64,000 nucleotides of DNA from Pseudomonas sp. WJP1 (GCF_028471945.1 NZ_CP110128.1:6165001-6229000); one strand, 5' to 3'. Counted from the first letter of the stretch, positions 45,295-54,621 are shown. Translations and numbers: made by a program. Notes: a model not told the origin generated them from the sequence alone.

Positions 45295-46056
45295 TCAGAT
45301 GAACGAGTCGTCGTCGCCGCCAAAGAACGATGAGCTGTCATCGCTGTAGTCGGCATCGGCAAAACCGCCCTGGTTGTCGGCATAGGTGTCGTTGCCGGCC
45401 ATGCGCTGGTCATCGCCCCAGCCATTGTTGCCCTGGTCGTTGACCTGGGCCGGTTCTTCCTTGATGACTTCGACGACTTCCTGGGGTGCCTGGTTGTGGT
45501 GAAACAGACTGCTGATGCCTTGTGCCAGCATCACGCCACCCGCCACACCAGCCGCGGTTTTCAGCGCGCCACCGAGAAAGCCGCTGCCCGCCGCCGGGGC
45601 CTGTTGCTGGGGTGCATAGCCCTGCTGTGGCGCAGCACCGAAGTTCTGCTGCGGCGGCTGCGTATTGAACGACGGCCGCGCCGGCTCGCGCCAGCCGCCA
45701 CCGCCCGACACCGGCGCGCTTTGTGTGGGCGCAGGCTGCGGACTGCCACCAAAGAGGCTAGACAAAAAGCCACCGCTGCTCGTCGCCGGGGCTGGCGTTT
45801 GCGCCTTGGCCTGCTGCAGTTCGGCCTGTAATTTCTGGATTTGCTCCACCAGTTGCTGGTTTTGGCCGTCGAGGCTCTTGATCGCCGCCTCCTGCACCAG
45901 AATCGCCTGGGTCATGAAATAACCCGCCGCCGGTTGGCGTGCCAGGTGCTCCTTGATCCGCGCCTCGGCCTGGGCGTCGCGCGGGGCTGAGTCCGTCTCG
46001 GCCTGTTGCAGCCGGGAAAACAGTCCATCGATCAGGGTTTGTTCTTCGCTGTTCAT
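45295..46056 (-). CDS. DUF2076 family periplasmic/cytosolic coiled-coil protein
   Basis: 253 aa. DUF2076 opening MNSEEQTLIDGLFSRLQQAE, a predicted coiled coil at about 60-85 (KSLDGQNQQLVEQIQKLQAE), then a Pro/Ala/Gln/Gly-rich low-complexity middle (about 90-175). A glycine-rich hydrophobic patch (GAALKTAAGVAGGVMLAQGI) and an acidic Asp/Ser C-terminus follow. GAGG lies before the ATG. Function unknown. Confidence 0.87.
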   Translation of the reverse strand: MNSEEQTLIDGLFSRLQQAETDSAPRDAQAEARIKEHLARQPAAGYFMTQAILVQEAAIKSLDGQNQQLVEQIQKLQAELQQAKAQTPAPATSSGGFLSSLFGGSPQPAPTQSAPVSGGGGWREPARPSFNTQPPQQNFGAAPQQGYAPQQQAPAAGSGFLGGALKTAAGVAGGVMLAQGISSLFHHNQAPQEVVEVIKEEPAQVNDQGNNGWGDDQRMAGNDTYADNQGGFADADYSDDSSSFFGGDDDSFI

Positions 46057-46232
46057 GGCGACCTCATGATTGCCTGGGAAATCGTTGCCTTTACCCATAA
46101 AGGATAAGGTGCCCGACCTTAATGGAGGCTGAAACAAGTTGTTTCAATGAGTTTTACCGAACGTTTACGTTTGCGCCCTCCCGCGCATCATCGGTTAAAG
46201 TGGGCCACTGCTTTCAACTGCGATATCTACTG

Positions 46233-46907
46233 ATGAATCCGTTCGATGTACTGCGCGACTCCTTGTATTTCTTCAAACGCAATCTGGGCCAGATCGTGCA
46301 GCTGTGCCTGCCGCTGGTGATCATCGAGGCCCTGTTGCAACAAGTGGTCGACCACTCCACCGAGCCGGACAGTTTTCCCGGCATCAGTGTGATCGTCGGC
46401 CTGCTGGTTTATCCGCTGTACACCGCCGCCCTGATCCTGTTCCTCGACGCCCGCAGCCGTGGCGAATCGCCCAGCAACCGCGAGCTACTGTCGAGGTCCG
46501 CCTATCTGTGGCCGCGTTTCGCCTTGCTGACCGCCCTGAACACCCTGCTGATCCTGCTGGGCCTGTCGCTGTACTTCCTGCCGGGCATCTGGCTGATGGT
46601 AACCCTGGCTTTCGGCGAATACCTCCTGGTACTGCGTGGCCTGGCGCCATTGCAGGCCATGAAGGAAAGCCTGCGCCTGACCCGTGGCCACTTCATGCGC
46701 ATCCTGGTGTGCATCCTGTGTGTGATGGGGCCCTTGTGGTTGCTCAAGGGCGCAACGTTGGCGGCGTACCCCGAGCCGCAGAACCCGGCGATCTCGCTGT
46801 TGATCGACAGTGCCCACAGCTTCTTGCAACTGTTCACCAGCGTGGTGCTGTTCCGCCTGTTCATGCTGATCAGCGAAGTACCGGAAAAAATCGACGGCCC
46901 ACGTTGA
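46233..46907 (+). CDS. YciC/UPF0259-like integral membrane protein
   Basis: 224 aa with about six spans. It starts MNPFDVLRDSLYFFKRNLGQIVQLCLPLVIIEA and ends in VLFRLFMLISEVPEKIDGPR, both resembling the UPF0259 (YciC) family, and has MKESLRLTRGHFMRILVC near residue 145. Function unknown. Same strand as the following phosphatase-like gene, 66 bp apart, so they may be co-transcribed. Confidence 0.8.
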   Translation: MNPFDVLRDSLYFFKRNLGQIVQLCLPLVIIEALLQQVVDHSTEPDSFPGISVIVGLLVYPLYTAALILFLDARSRGESPSNRELLSRSAYLWPRFALLTALNTLLILLGLSLYFLPGIWLMVTLAFGEYLLVLRGLAPLQAMKESLRLTRGHFMRILVCILCVMGPLWLLKGATLAAYPEPQNPAISLLIDSAHSFLQLFTSVVLFRLFMLISEVPEKIDGPR

Positions 46908-46973
46908 CCTTGGGCGACCGCTCGTCAGTCGGGTATGCTCGGGGGCAATTTCCGTAACGCGATAAGCCGAGCC

Positions 46974-48053
46974 ATGACCCGACTGCTGCGCTACACCTTG
47001 CTGGGATTGTTGATCGTCATCGGTTTGATCGCTGTGATGACCTACAGCCTGACCTGGCGCCCCGAGGCCAGGGAAACAGCGCCGGTTGCGTGCAGTACTC
47101 AGGCGCCAGTCCTGGCACCCGGCCAGGCACTGAAGGTCATGACCTGGAACGTCCAGTACCTGGCGGGCAAGCGCTACGTGTTCTGGAATGACCTGGCCGC
47201 CGGCGCCGACGACGCCCCCACGCCGGAAGACATGGCCTTCAGCCTCGACGAAGTGGCGCGGGTTATCCGCGACGAGCAACCGGACGTCGTGCTGCTGCAG
47301 GAACTCGATGACGGCGCCAAGGCCAGCGACTACCAGAACCAGCTCAAACTGCTGCAGGAGCGGCTCACCGACCTGTATCCGTGCAGCGCCCATGCCTTCG
47401 ACTGGAAGGCTGACTTCGTGCCCAACCCGCACATTTTCGGCAGCGTCGGCCGGCAACTGGCGACCTTGAGTCGTTATCAGATCGAGCACGCCGAACGCCT
47501 GCAATTGCCGATCGCTTCGGCCAACCCGATCAGTCGCCAGTTCCAACCGAAAAACGCTCTGTTGGTGACCTACCTGCCATTGAGCGACGGTGGCCAGCTC
47601 GCGGTCCTCAACACCCATCTGGACCGAGCGACCCAACCTGACGAGACGTTGCAGGCTCAGGTCGCGGCAGTGGCCAAGGCCCTCGACAAGTTCGAAAGCC
47701 GCGGCACGCCCTGGCTGATCGGTGGCGACTTCAACCTGCTGCCGCTGGGGCAATACCAGCGCTTGCCCAGCGAACAGCGCACCCCGTACTCCGCCGACAG
47801 CGCCCTGCATCTATTGTGGGACAAGTACCCGATGATCCCCACCAACAACGAATCCAGCGGCATCGACCGCGCGCGCTGGCTGACCCATTACCCCAACGAT
47901 GCCGGCTTGAACGGCCCGGACCGGACCGTCGACTATCTGTTCTACAGCCCGCGGATCAAGCGGGTCGAGGCGACGGTGCGGCAAGACGATACCCTGCGCA
48001 TCTCCGACCACCTGCCGGTGATTGCGCGGTTTCTGCTGCCCGCCGCGCCGTAG
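46974..48053 (+). CDS. Endonuclease/exonuclease/phosphatase (EEP) family protein, membrane-anchored
   Basis: 359 aa. An N-terminal anchor (LLRYTLLGLLIVIGLIAVM, about 3-22) precedes the DNase I-like domain. Motifs: MTWNVQYLAG near 57 (Asn), LLQELDDG near 116 (catalytic Glu), LAVLNTHLD near 213, LIGGDFNLLP near 255 (Asp/Asn) and ISDHLPVIARF at the end (catalytic His). Likely a periplasmic phosphodiesterase or nuclease; substrate unknown. It is convergent with hrpB (9 bp apart). Confidence 0.88.
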   Translation: MTRLLRYTLLGLLIVIGLIAVMTYSLTWRPEARETAPVACSTQAPVLAPGQALKVMTWNVQYLAGKRYVFWNDLAAGADDAPTPEDMAFSLDEVARVIRDEQPDVVLLQELDDGAKASDYQNQLKLLQERLTDLYPCSAHAFDWKADFVPNPHIFGSVGRQLATLSRYQIEHAERLQLPIASANPISRQFQPKNALLVTYLPLSDGGQLAVLNTHLDRATQPDETLQAQVAAVAKALDKFESRGTPWLIGGDFNLLPLGQYQRLPSEQRTPYSADSALHLLWDKYPMIPTNNESSGIDRARWLTHYPNDAGLNGPDRTVDYLFYSPRIKRVEATVRQDDTLRISDHLPVIARFLLPAAP

Positions 48054-48062
48054 ATTACAGCG

Positions 48063-50582
48063 TCATTGCTTGCGCGGCTTGATCCGCGCCGTGGCTTCGG
48101 CTACCAGCGGGTCATCCGGCCAGTAATGTTTCGGATAGCGTCCCTTCAGGTCTTTTTTCACCTCGGCGTAGGTGCTGCGCCAGAAGTTCGCCAGGTCTTG
48201 GGTTACCTGCACGGGCCGCCGCGCCGGTGACAGCAAATGCAGCTTGACCACTTGCCGGCCACCGGCGATGCGCGGGGTTTCGGCCAGGCCGAACAGCTCC
48301 TGCAAGCGCACCGCCAGAATCGGCGGCTGTTCGCTGTAATCCAGACGAATCGATGAACCCGATGGCACGCTCAAGTGGTGCGGCGCCATTTCGTCCAAGC
48401 GTTGCGGCAGTGGCCACGGCAACAGGTTGTGAACGATGCTCGAGAGGTCGAGATTGGCGAAATGACTGAGTCGCGAGACTTTGCCAAGATACGGCATCAA
48501 CCAATGCTCAAGGGTGTTCAGCAGCGCAGCATCGCTGACATCTGGCCAATCACTTTCGCCCTTGCCGCCCAGGTCCAGCTGGCGCAACAACGCCACCCGA
48601 GCCTGCCACTGGCGCAACTCCGGGGTCCACGGCAACAGCTCCAGGCCTTTGCGCCGCACCAGGTTGACCAACGCCTTGCTGCGGGCGCTTTCATCGAGAC
48701 CGGTCAACGGTTCGCGGCTGAGGACGAGCTCGCCCACCTTGCGTTGGCGCTCGGCCCGCAGCACACCTTCGCGCTCGTCCCAATCCAGTTGATCGACGCA
48801 TCGCACCTGTTCGGCCAGTACCGAGTCGAACAACGCCGGATCGAAATCCGCCGCCAGATAAATCCGCTCTTCACGCTGGCCTTGTCGACTGCCGAGATCG
48901 GCAATCACCAGCCACGGCTGCTTCATCAGGCTGTCGGCTTCGGCAAACAGCGCGGCGCGACCGTTGGCCAGGCGATACTCGGCGCCGCCGGCACGGCGTT
49001 GTTGGGCGACGCGGTCGGGATAGGCCAAGGCCAGCAGCGCACCGAGCCAGCGTGGATGATCGGGATCGCCGACCGGCTCCGACGCCTTGGCGCGCAGGTA
49101 ACCTCGATACTGCCGCGCCAGCTGCCGGGCTCGTTGTACGCCACCCTGGCCACCACGAGCGCCGCGCGCTTCGCCGGACAACAGCGCCAATCGGCTGTGC
49201 AAGTCGGCGCCGGCGCCACGCAGGATATCGCGCTCGCCGAGCAAGGCCGCGACATCGCAAGCCATGTCGGCCAAGCCGAGCGCCTGCCCACGTAACAACA
49301 GGTGCGCGATACGGGGATGCGCCGGCAGTTCGGCCATGGCCTGACCGTGACGGGTCAGCGCTTCGCCCTCCAGCGCGCCAAGACGAACCAGCAAGTCCTG
49401 AGCCTGTGCATAAGCGGCTGCCGGAGGTACATCCAGCCAAACCAGCTGGCCTGGTGTCACGCCCCAACGCCCCAGCTGCAGCGCCAACCCGGCGAGATCC
49501 GCCGAAAGAATTTCCGCACTGCCATAAGCCGCCAATTGTTCGTGCTGGTCCTGCGACCACAAGCGATAGCACACACCCGGTTCCAGTCGCCCTGCCCGGC
49601 CCGCACGCTGGGTAGCACTGGCCTTGGAAATACGTTGGGTGTCGAGGCGGGTCATGCCGCTGCCGGGATCGAAACGCGGCACCCGCGCCAACCCGGCGTC
49701 GATCACCACGCGCACGCCGTTGATGGTAAGGCTGGTCTCGGCGATGTTGGTGGCCAGCACCACTTTGCGTTTACCCGGCGGCGCCGGATCGATCGCCGCC
49801 CGTTGCGCGGCGAGGTCCAGCTCACCATGCAACGGGCAGAGCAGGATTTGCGTGTTATCGCCCAGCGCATCCACCAGTTGTTGATGCACGCGACGGATCT
49901 CGGCCTGCCCCGGCAGGAACACCAGCACGCTGCCGGACTCATCGTTCAAGGCTTCGAGAACGGTCTGCACCAATCGCGGCTCGATGAATTCACCGGCCTG
50001 GAATGGCCGGCCCCAGCGCATCGCCACCGGGTACATGCGCCCTTCGCTGCGCAGGATTGGCGCATCGTCGAGCAACCCGGCCAGGCGCTCGCCTTCCAGG
50101 GTGGCCGACATCAGCAGGATCTTCAGCGGCTGATCGTCACGGAACAGTTCCCGGCCATTGAGGCTCAAGGCCAGCGCCAGGTCGGCGTCGAGGCTGCGTT
50201 CGTGGAATTCGTCGAAGATCAACAGGCCCACGCCTTCAAGCGCCGGATCATCCTGCAAGCGCCGGGTGAGGATGCCCTCGGTAACCACTTCAATTCGGGT
50301 GTTGGGGCCGACCTTGCTGTCGAGCCGAATGCGATAACCCACGGTTTCACCAACCTTCTCGCCCAGCTCACTGGCCAGACGCTCCGCTGCCGCCCGCGCG
50401 GCCAGGCGGCGCGGTTCAAGCATCAGGATGGTTTGCCCGGCCAGCCACGGCTCATCAAGCAAGGCCAAGGGCACGCGGGTGGTCTTACCGGCACCGGGCG
50501 GTGCTTCGAGCACGGCTTCGTGGCGTGTCGCCAGGGCTTCACGCAGGGCGGGTAAAACTTCATCAATCGGCAAAGAAATCAT
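48063..50582 (-). CDS. hrpB: ATP-dependent helicase HrpB
   Basis: DExH-box helicase of 839 aa, standard length. Motifs: Walker A APPGAGKTTRVPLALL (residues 29-44), LEPRRLAARAAAERLA, the Walker B variant DEFH in LLIFDEFHERSLD near 150, SATLEGERLA, ATNIAETSLTINGVRVVIDAG and QRAGRAGRLEPGVCYRLW near 350. The HrpB-specific C-terminus includes LPWPLPQRLDEMAPHHLSVPSGS. The ATG at 50582 is used; upstream residues of the open frame fall in a palindromic element and are not family-like. Its cellular role remains poorly defined. Confidence 0.95.
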   Translation of the reverse strand: MISLPIDEVLPALREALATRHEAVLEAPPGAGKTTRVPLALLDEPWLAGQTILMLEPRRLAARAAAERLASELGEKVGETVGYRIRLDSKVGPNTRIEVVTEGILTRRLQDDPALEGVGLLIFDEFHERSLDADLALALSLNGRELFRDDQPLKILLMSATLEGERLAGLLDDAPILRSEGRMYPVAMRWGRPFQAGEFIEPRLVQTVLEALNDESGSVLVFLPGQAEIRRVHQQLVDALGDNTQILLCPLHGELDLAAQRAAIDPAPPGKRKVVLATNIAETSLTINGVRVVIDAGLARVPRFDPGSGMTRLDTQRISKASATQRAGRAGRLEPGVCYRLWSQDQHEQLAAYGSAEILSADLAGLALQLGRWGVTPGQLVWLDVPPAAAYAQAQDLLVRLGALEGEALTRHGQAMAELPAHPRIAHLLLRGQALGLADMACDVAALLGERDILRGAGADLHSRLALLSGEARGARGGQGGVQRARQLARQYRGYLRAKASEPVGDPDHPRWLGALLALAYPDRVAQQRRAGGAEYRLANGRAALFAEADSLMKQPWLVIADLGSRQGQREERIYLAADFDPALFDSVLAEQVRCVDQLDWDEREGVLRAERQRKVGELVLSREPLTGLDESARSKALVNLVRRKGLELLPWTPELRQWQARVALLRQLDLGGKGESDWPDVSDAALLNTLEHWLMPYLGKVSRLSHFANLDLSSIVHNLLPWPLPQRLDEMAPHHLSVPSGSSIRLDYSEQPPILAVRLQELFGLAETPRIAGGRQVVKLHLLSPARRPVQVTQDLANFWRSTYAEVKKDLKGRYPKHYWPDDPLVAEATARIKPRKQ

Positions 50583-50942
50583 GCTGGCTCCCCAGGGCGT
50601 GCCCACAGTAAATTGCGAGTCGCGTTGAAGCTGTGGGCGTGCCAGGCAAGGCGCGGGACGCAGGCAAGGGTCGTTTCCTTGCCAAGTCCCGCAACGCAGC
50701 ATGGCACGCCCACAGCTTCAGCCCGGAGGGCCGAACCCCGATAACATTCATCGGCCATGACGCATTGTCGATCTGGAAAAAACAACGTTAATCCTCAACT
50801 ATTCCGGTGGGGTGAGACGCGGCCGCAATTTACTGTGGGCACGTCCTGCCGCGGCGAGTATAACGGCGAACTGCGGGGCGTTCGTCAGGGTCTTAATTCA
50901 TACCGACTACGCTTCGTTTGGAAATAACCCAGGAGATTTCAT
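50583..50942. repeat. Nested palindromic element upstream of hrpB
   Basis: No gene is supported here. Outer arms at 50596-50617 and 50824-50845 (GGCGTGCCCACAGTAAATTG and complement, 21 of 22 matching) enclose perfect 19-bp inner arms at 50626-50644 and 50702-50720 (TGAAGCTGTGGGCGTGCCA). Inside those are further pairs GCGGGAC/GTCCCGC and GGCAAGG/CCTTGCC. All four arms share the core TGTGGGC-R-CG. The total size of about 250 bp resembles a MITE or a structured leader. The promoters of hrpB and the divergent lipoprotein gene must also lie here. Confidence 0.7.
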
Positions 50943-51362
50943 ATGCGTGTTCCCTTTCGCCTGATCGGCGGTGTTTTGGTCGCGACCCTGCTGACCCAGC
51001 TCACTGCGTGCGGCTCGATCTTCTACCCCGATCGCCGTGGCCAGATCGACGGCAAGATCGACCCGGCCATTGCCGTGCTCGATGCCGTGGGCCTGCTGTT
51101 CTACGTCATCCCCGGCCTGATCGCATTTGGCGTGGACTTCGCCACCGGCGCGATTTACTTCGCACCGGGCGAAACCGCACAGGTGGCGCCGGAAAAACTC
51201 AAGGAAGCCATCGGTGCCGACGGCAAGGTCGATAACCTCAAGCTGCAGACTATCCTGGAGCGTGAAACGGGCCGCAGCTTGCCGCTGGACGATCCACGCC
51301 TGATCCAGCACAAGGGTAGCGCCCAGCAACTGGCCATGTTCGGCCTGCATCCGGCCGCGTAA
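50943..51362 (+). CDS. Predicted lipoprotein with a central membrane-like segment
   Basis: 139 aa. The signal sequence RVPFRLIGGVLVATLLTQLTAC ends in a lipobox (L-T-A-C, lipidated Cys22-23). A second hydrophobic segment (LDAVGLLFYVIPGLIAFGVDFATGAIYF) lies at about 45-72, and the C-terminal half is soluble. AGGAGATTTC precedes the ATG. I do not recognise a characterised homolog. It lies 29 bp upstream of the CDF exporter gene and is probably in the same unit. Confidence 0.82.
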   Translation: MRVPFRLIGGVLVATLLTQLTACGSIFYPDRRGQIDGKIDPAIAVLDAVGLLFYVIPGLIAFGVDFATGAIYFAPGETAQVAPEKLKEAIGADGKVDNLKLQTILERETGRSLPLDDPRLIQHKGSAQQLAMFGLHPAA

Positions 51363-51391
51363 TCGGGGCACGACAAGGAACATCCGCACCC

Positions 51392-52300
51392 ATGATATCC
51401 AGCTCCGAACACGCCCGCCTGCTGCGGCTGGCGACCCGTGCCTCGGTGGCGGTGGCTTGCACGCTGATCGTCGCCAAAGCCATCGCCTGGTGGCTGAGCG
51501 GTTCGGTGAGCATGCTCGCCGGGTTGACCGACTCGGCCCTTGACGGCGTGACCTCGCTGCTCAACCTGCTGGCGGTGCACTACGCGTTGCGCCCGGCCGA
51601 CGACGATCATCGCTACGGGCATGGCAAGGCCGAGTCACTGGCCGGCATGGCCCAGGCGCTGTTCATCGGCGGCAGTGCGGTGTTGATCGCGCTGCAGGCA
51701 CTGGAGCGGCTCAAGCATCCGGAACCGGTGGGCGCACCGTGGATCAGCATCGGGGTGATCGTGTTCTCGCTGCTCCTGACCTTGGTGCTGCTGATGGTGC
51801 AGCATCGAGTGGTCAAAGCCACCGGCTCCAACGCGGTGCGCGCCGACTCCCTGCATTACCGTTCGGACCTGCTGCTCAATGGCAGCATCCTGGTGGCGTT
51901 GGTGCTCGCCGGGTTTGGCTGGCATCAGGTCGACCCCTGGTTCGGCCTGGGCATTGCCGCCTACATTTTCTGGAGCGCAGTCACGATCGCCCGGGAAAGC
52001 TTTGCGGTATTGATGGATGAGGAGCTGCCGGCGGATGTCAGCCAGCACATGCTGGAACTGGCCTGCAGTGTGCCGGGGGTATTGGGCGCCCATGATTTGC
52101 GCACGCGGATTTCCGGCAACCAGTGGTTTGTGCAGCTGCACCTGGAATTGCCGGGGGAATTGACCCTGTCAGTCGCCCACGGCATCAGCGACCAGGCCGC
52201 CGACGCGATTCACGCCGCCTACCCGCGGGCCGAAGTGCTGGTGCACGCCGATCCGCAGGAAGTCGTCAAAGCCGCCAGGGCTCAGAACGTCACCCGATAA
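51392..52300 (+). CDS. fieF: Cation diffusion facilitator exporter, FieF-like
   Basis: 302-aa proton-coupled metal exporter. Six spans occupy residues 14-205. The transport site residues are visible: SMLAGLTDSALDGVTSLLNLLAVHYA (Asp47 and Asp51 pattern) and RADSLHYRSDLLLNG (His/Asp pair, about 150-160). The cytoplasmic metal-sensing domain begins near 205 with EELPADVSQHMLELACSVPGVLGAHDLRTRISG. The transport-site pattern D-x-x-x-D and H-x-x-x-D fits Fe/Zn export. Its 3' end overlaps the convergent next gene by 19 bp. Confidence 0.9.
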   Translation: MISSSEHARLLRLATRASVAVACTLIVAKAIAWWLSGSVSMLAGLTDSALDGVTSLLNLLAVHYALRPADDDHRYGHGKAESLAGMAQALFIGGSAVLIALQALERLKHPEPVGAPWISIGVIVFSLLLTLVLLMVQHRVVKATGSNAVRADSLHYRSDLLLNGSILVALVLAGFGWHQVDPWFGLGIAAYIFWSAVTIARESFAVLMDEELPADVSQHMLELACSVPGVLGAHDLRTRISGNQWFVQLHLELPGELTLSVAHGISDQAADAIHAAYPRAEVLVHADPQEVVKAARAQNVTR

Positions 52301-53283
52301 CCGCGACTGCCCAGGCAACCGCCCTGGGCCTGACGGTAGGTCTGTACCACCGCCGGGTCCGGTTGATAGGTATCGACCCGCGGGTCAAAACCACTCTGCT
52401 CGACCGCCCAACGATAGCAATCGTAGCCGTCCTGGTTGACCTGTTCCGGTGACTGGCCGTTGGCCGGATAAGCCTCCACGTCGTAGCCATTGCCGGTTGC
52501 CAACGGTTGGCCAGGCGGCTCGACCACCACGTAATCCTGGGTGCTTTCCTGATAGGCGTAGTAGGAACCGGCCGCGAGGAACAGCAACGACCCCCCGATC
52601 CAGACTTCACGAGCGTAATCGGGCAGGTACTGGATGCGAATCCCGCGTGGCGGCTGCACCACCACGTAACGCTGGCCCTGCGGGCGATACCAGTAGCCGC
52701 CGGAGTAGTAGTAATCGCGGCCACCATAGGGCACACGGTAGTCGCGGTCCGGGAAGCGCTCGATCACGTGCCCCGGATGATACTGCGGGCCGGGGCCCCA
52801 GCCATTGCCGTGACCACTGGGACGACCCTGCCAGTGGTTGTTGTCGTGGGACGGCGCACCGATATAGCCATTCCAGCGGGGGTCAGGATCGTTGCGCCGC
52901 GGCTCGTCCTGATAGTATCCACGCCGCGGCGGCTGAGTCTGTTGCACGGTGTCGGGTCGAGGCTGGATGGGCAGGTCATTGGCTGGCAGTTGCGGCGGTG
53001 GTGGCGGCGAGCGCACCCGGCTGTTGTAATCCGGCGCTGGACGGCTTTGCCATTGGTTGTTGTTCTGGTTTTGATTCTGGCCGTTGTGCTGATTCGGTTG
53101 CTGGCCATTCTGCGGGCGCGGCGGGTTGTTGCCGTCATGGCCCTGATTGTTGCCCTGATGCCCGCCGTCTCCGTGTTGTCCGCCATCGGGGCCGCGGTTC
53201 TGCGGCTGGTCGGCCAGCGCTTGCGCGGTGACACTGAAACACAGCAAACCAACACCGGCCAAACGCCAGATGCGCGATCTCAT
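52282..53283 (-). CDS. Secreted Asn/Gln/Pro/Gly-rich protein (DUF6515-like)
   Basis: 333 aa. Signal peptide (RIWRLAGVGLLCFSVTAQALA, cleaved near residue 24). Residues 25-190 are low-complexity, dominated by Asn, Gln, Gly, Pro and His. A Tyr/Gly-rich stretch (YGGRDYYYSGGYWYRPQGQ, about 195) leads to a conserved-looking domain with a hydrophobic hairpin (REVWIGGSLLFLAAGSYYAY) and a C-terminal part with two Cys (DCYRW, GGCLG). Resembles DUF6515 proteins; function unknown. An envelope or surface role is possible. Confidence 0.78.
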   Translation of the reverse strand: MRSRIWRLAGVGLLCFSVTAQALADQPQNRGPDGGQHGDGGHQGNNQGHDGNNPPRPQNGQQPNQHNGQNQNQNNNQWQSRPAPDYNSRVRSPPPPPQLPANDLPIQPRPDTVQQTQPPRRGYYQDEPRRNDPDPRWNGYIGAPSHDNNHWQGRPSGHGNGWGPGPQYHPGHVIERFPDRDYRVPYGGRDYYYSGGYWYRPQGQRYVVVQPPRGIRIQYLPDYAREVWIGGSLLFLAAGSYYAYQESTQDYVVVEPPGQPLATGNGYDVEAYPANGQSPEQVNQDGYDCYRWAVEQSGFDPRVDTYQPDPAVVQTYRQAQGGCLGSRGYRVTF

Positions 53284-53718
53284 GCTTTTCCTCTATGCGG
53301 GTCAGGGCCTGTAGGTAAGACTGGAAATGCACAGGCCGGTTCTGCAACAGGTTATCAGTCGCGAAACTTATTTATTGAGGGCAGGCGCCAAATAGCGGGC
53401 AAGAAAAAGGGGAGACCCGTCGGCCTCCCCTTGAGAACTTCGTCCGTGCTCGACGCTTTTGACGTCGGCTCACCTCACGCCGTCTTCTGGACAGTGTGCA
53501 GCTCGGGGGCCAGCACATCCCCTGTGGGGGTGGCGACCGCGGCGGGCCTGATTCGGCGGGCCGCATTGGACTGTTTGTCCGAGCAGTGATTCTGGTGATA
53601 AGAATAGGCCTGGAGCGCCGGCAGAGGATTGCGAATATTGCTCAAATAAACATCACTTGCGCAATTTTTAACCCTGGATAGATAATCTGTCGCAATAGTT
53701 ATGACAAGGGACCGTTTG
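53284..53718. other. Intergenic region with minus-strand terminator and unassigned short frame
   Basis: 435 bp between the secreted protein and Lrp genes. A minus-strand terminator lies at 53401-53432. Upstream of it on the minus strand, a short open frame ends at 53475 (...NPLPALQAYSYHQ...TVQKTA) but has no start with a ribosome site, so it is not called as a gene. The segment 53620-53700 is AT-rich and contains the Lrp promoter. Confidence 0.45.
53401..53432 (-). terminator. Minus-strand terminator with no assigned gene
   Basis: On the minus strand AAGGGGAG-CCGACGGGT-CTCCCCTT followed by TTTCTT. It points at transcripts coming from 53433-53720, where no gene is established. Confidence 0.75.
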
Positions 53719-54198
53719 ATGAGCAAACTTGACCGATATGACCTGAGCATTTTGGCTGAATTGCAGCGCGACGCGCGCATCTCCAATCAGGAGCTGGCCG
53801 AACGCATCGGCCTGTCACCTTCCCCCTGCTCACGGCGGGTCAAGCAACTGGAAGACGACGGCTACATTACCCGCCAGGTCGCCCTGCTCGACCGCAAGAT
53901 GCTCGGCCTGAGCCTGACAGCGTATGTTTTGATAGGCATGGACCGGCACACACCGGAGCGATTCGAAAACTTCGAAGCCGCCATCCGCACCTTGCCGCAG
54001 GTACTGGAATGCAGCCTGGTGACCGGGATGGATGCCGATTATCAGCTCAAGGTCGTGGTGCCGGACATGGACCATTACCAGAAATTGCTGCTGGGGCATC
54101 TGACGCGGATTGAAGGGGTGACCAGTGTGCGGTCGAGTTTTGTGTTGAATCAGGTTTTGAACAGCACTGAACTGCCTTTGACTCATCTGCGTAGCTGA
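53719..54198 (+). CDS. Lrp/AsnC-family transcriptional regulator
   Basis: 159 aa. AAGGGA is 8 nt before the ATG at 53719, so this start is preferred over the ATG 18 nt upstream. The helix-turn-helix is YDLSILAELQRDARISNQELAERIGLSPSPCSRRVKQLEDDGYI; the RAM domain includes RTLPQVLECSLVTGMDADYQLKVVV near 88-112. Unlike the Lrp at 43.5 kb there is no divergent transporter gene next to it, only the unassigned region above. Confidence 0.93.
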   Translation: MSKLDRYDLSILAELQRDARISNQELAERIGLSPSPCSRRVKQLEDDGYITRQVALLDRKMLGLSLTAYVLIGMDRHTPERFENFEAAIRTLPQVLECSLVTGMDADYQLKVVVPDMDHYQKLLLGHLTRIEGVTSVRSSFVLNQVLNSTELPLTHLRS

Positions 54199-54202
54199 AA
54201 CC

Positions 54203-54297
54203 GCCATCGCTGGCAAGCCAGCTCCCACAAGGTTTTGTGTCGATCGCCATATTGTGCCCGACACGAAGCCCTGTGGGAGCTGGCTTGCCAGCGATGG
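54203..54297. repeat. REP pair, GCTGGCAAGCCAGC class
   Basis: GCCATCGCTGGCAAGCCAGC and complement around a spacer of about 40 bp, immediately after the Lrp stop. A different REP class from those at 2.1 and 40.9 kb. Confidence 0.87.
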
Positions 54298-54411
54298 GGC
54301 CGGCACAGGCGACGAATAGCTGCGACACACTGCCGCAGATCAACTCGCAGCCAATATCCATTGGCGTATACTCGCCGCGCCCTTTTAGCCTCGCCCGCGC
54401 GGAGATGTTCA

Positions 54412-54621
54412 ATGGATCCTGCAATTTTCGAAGAGTGGATGATGACCGGCCTGGTCAGCATCCTGATCATTTTCATGGGTTTCATCGTCTGGGATCTGGC
54501 GAAAAAGTCCAAGGCCGGACGCTTCGGCTCGTTCATTCTGTTTTTCGTGCTGGGCCTTGGCGTTGCTGCATTTGTGATCAAAAGCGTGGTCATTGGCCTG
54601 ATCGAAACCGGCACTTTATAA
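54412..54621 (+). CDS. DUF2788 family small membrane protein
   Basis: 69 aa, two spans: [19 protein letters not shown] (about 12-30) and [23 protein letters not shown] (about 39-61) joined by a basic loop (KKSKAGRFG). GGAGATG lies before the ATG. Conserved in gammaproteobacteria; function unknown. Its 3' end overlaps the convergent rluE by 6 bp. Confidence 0.87.
   Translation: MDPAIFEEWMMTGLVSILIIFMGFIVWDLAKKSKAGRFGSFILFFVLGLGVAAFVIKSVVIGLIETGTL

Noticed and set aside
53475..53786. Minus-strand 103-residue frame overlapping the Lrp start as a gene
   Set aside because: It begins inside the Lrp coding region, lacks a ribosome site and shows no recognisable features; kept only as a finding because of the terminator behind it.
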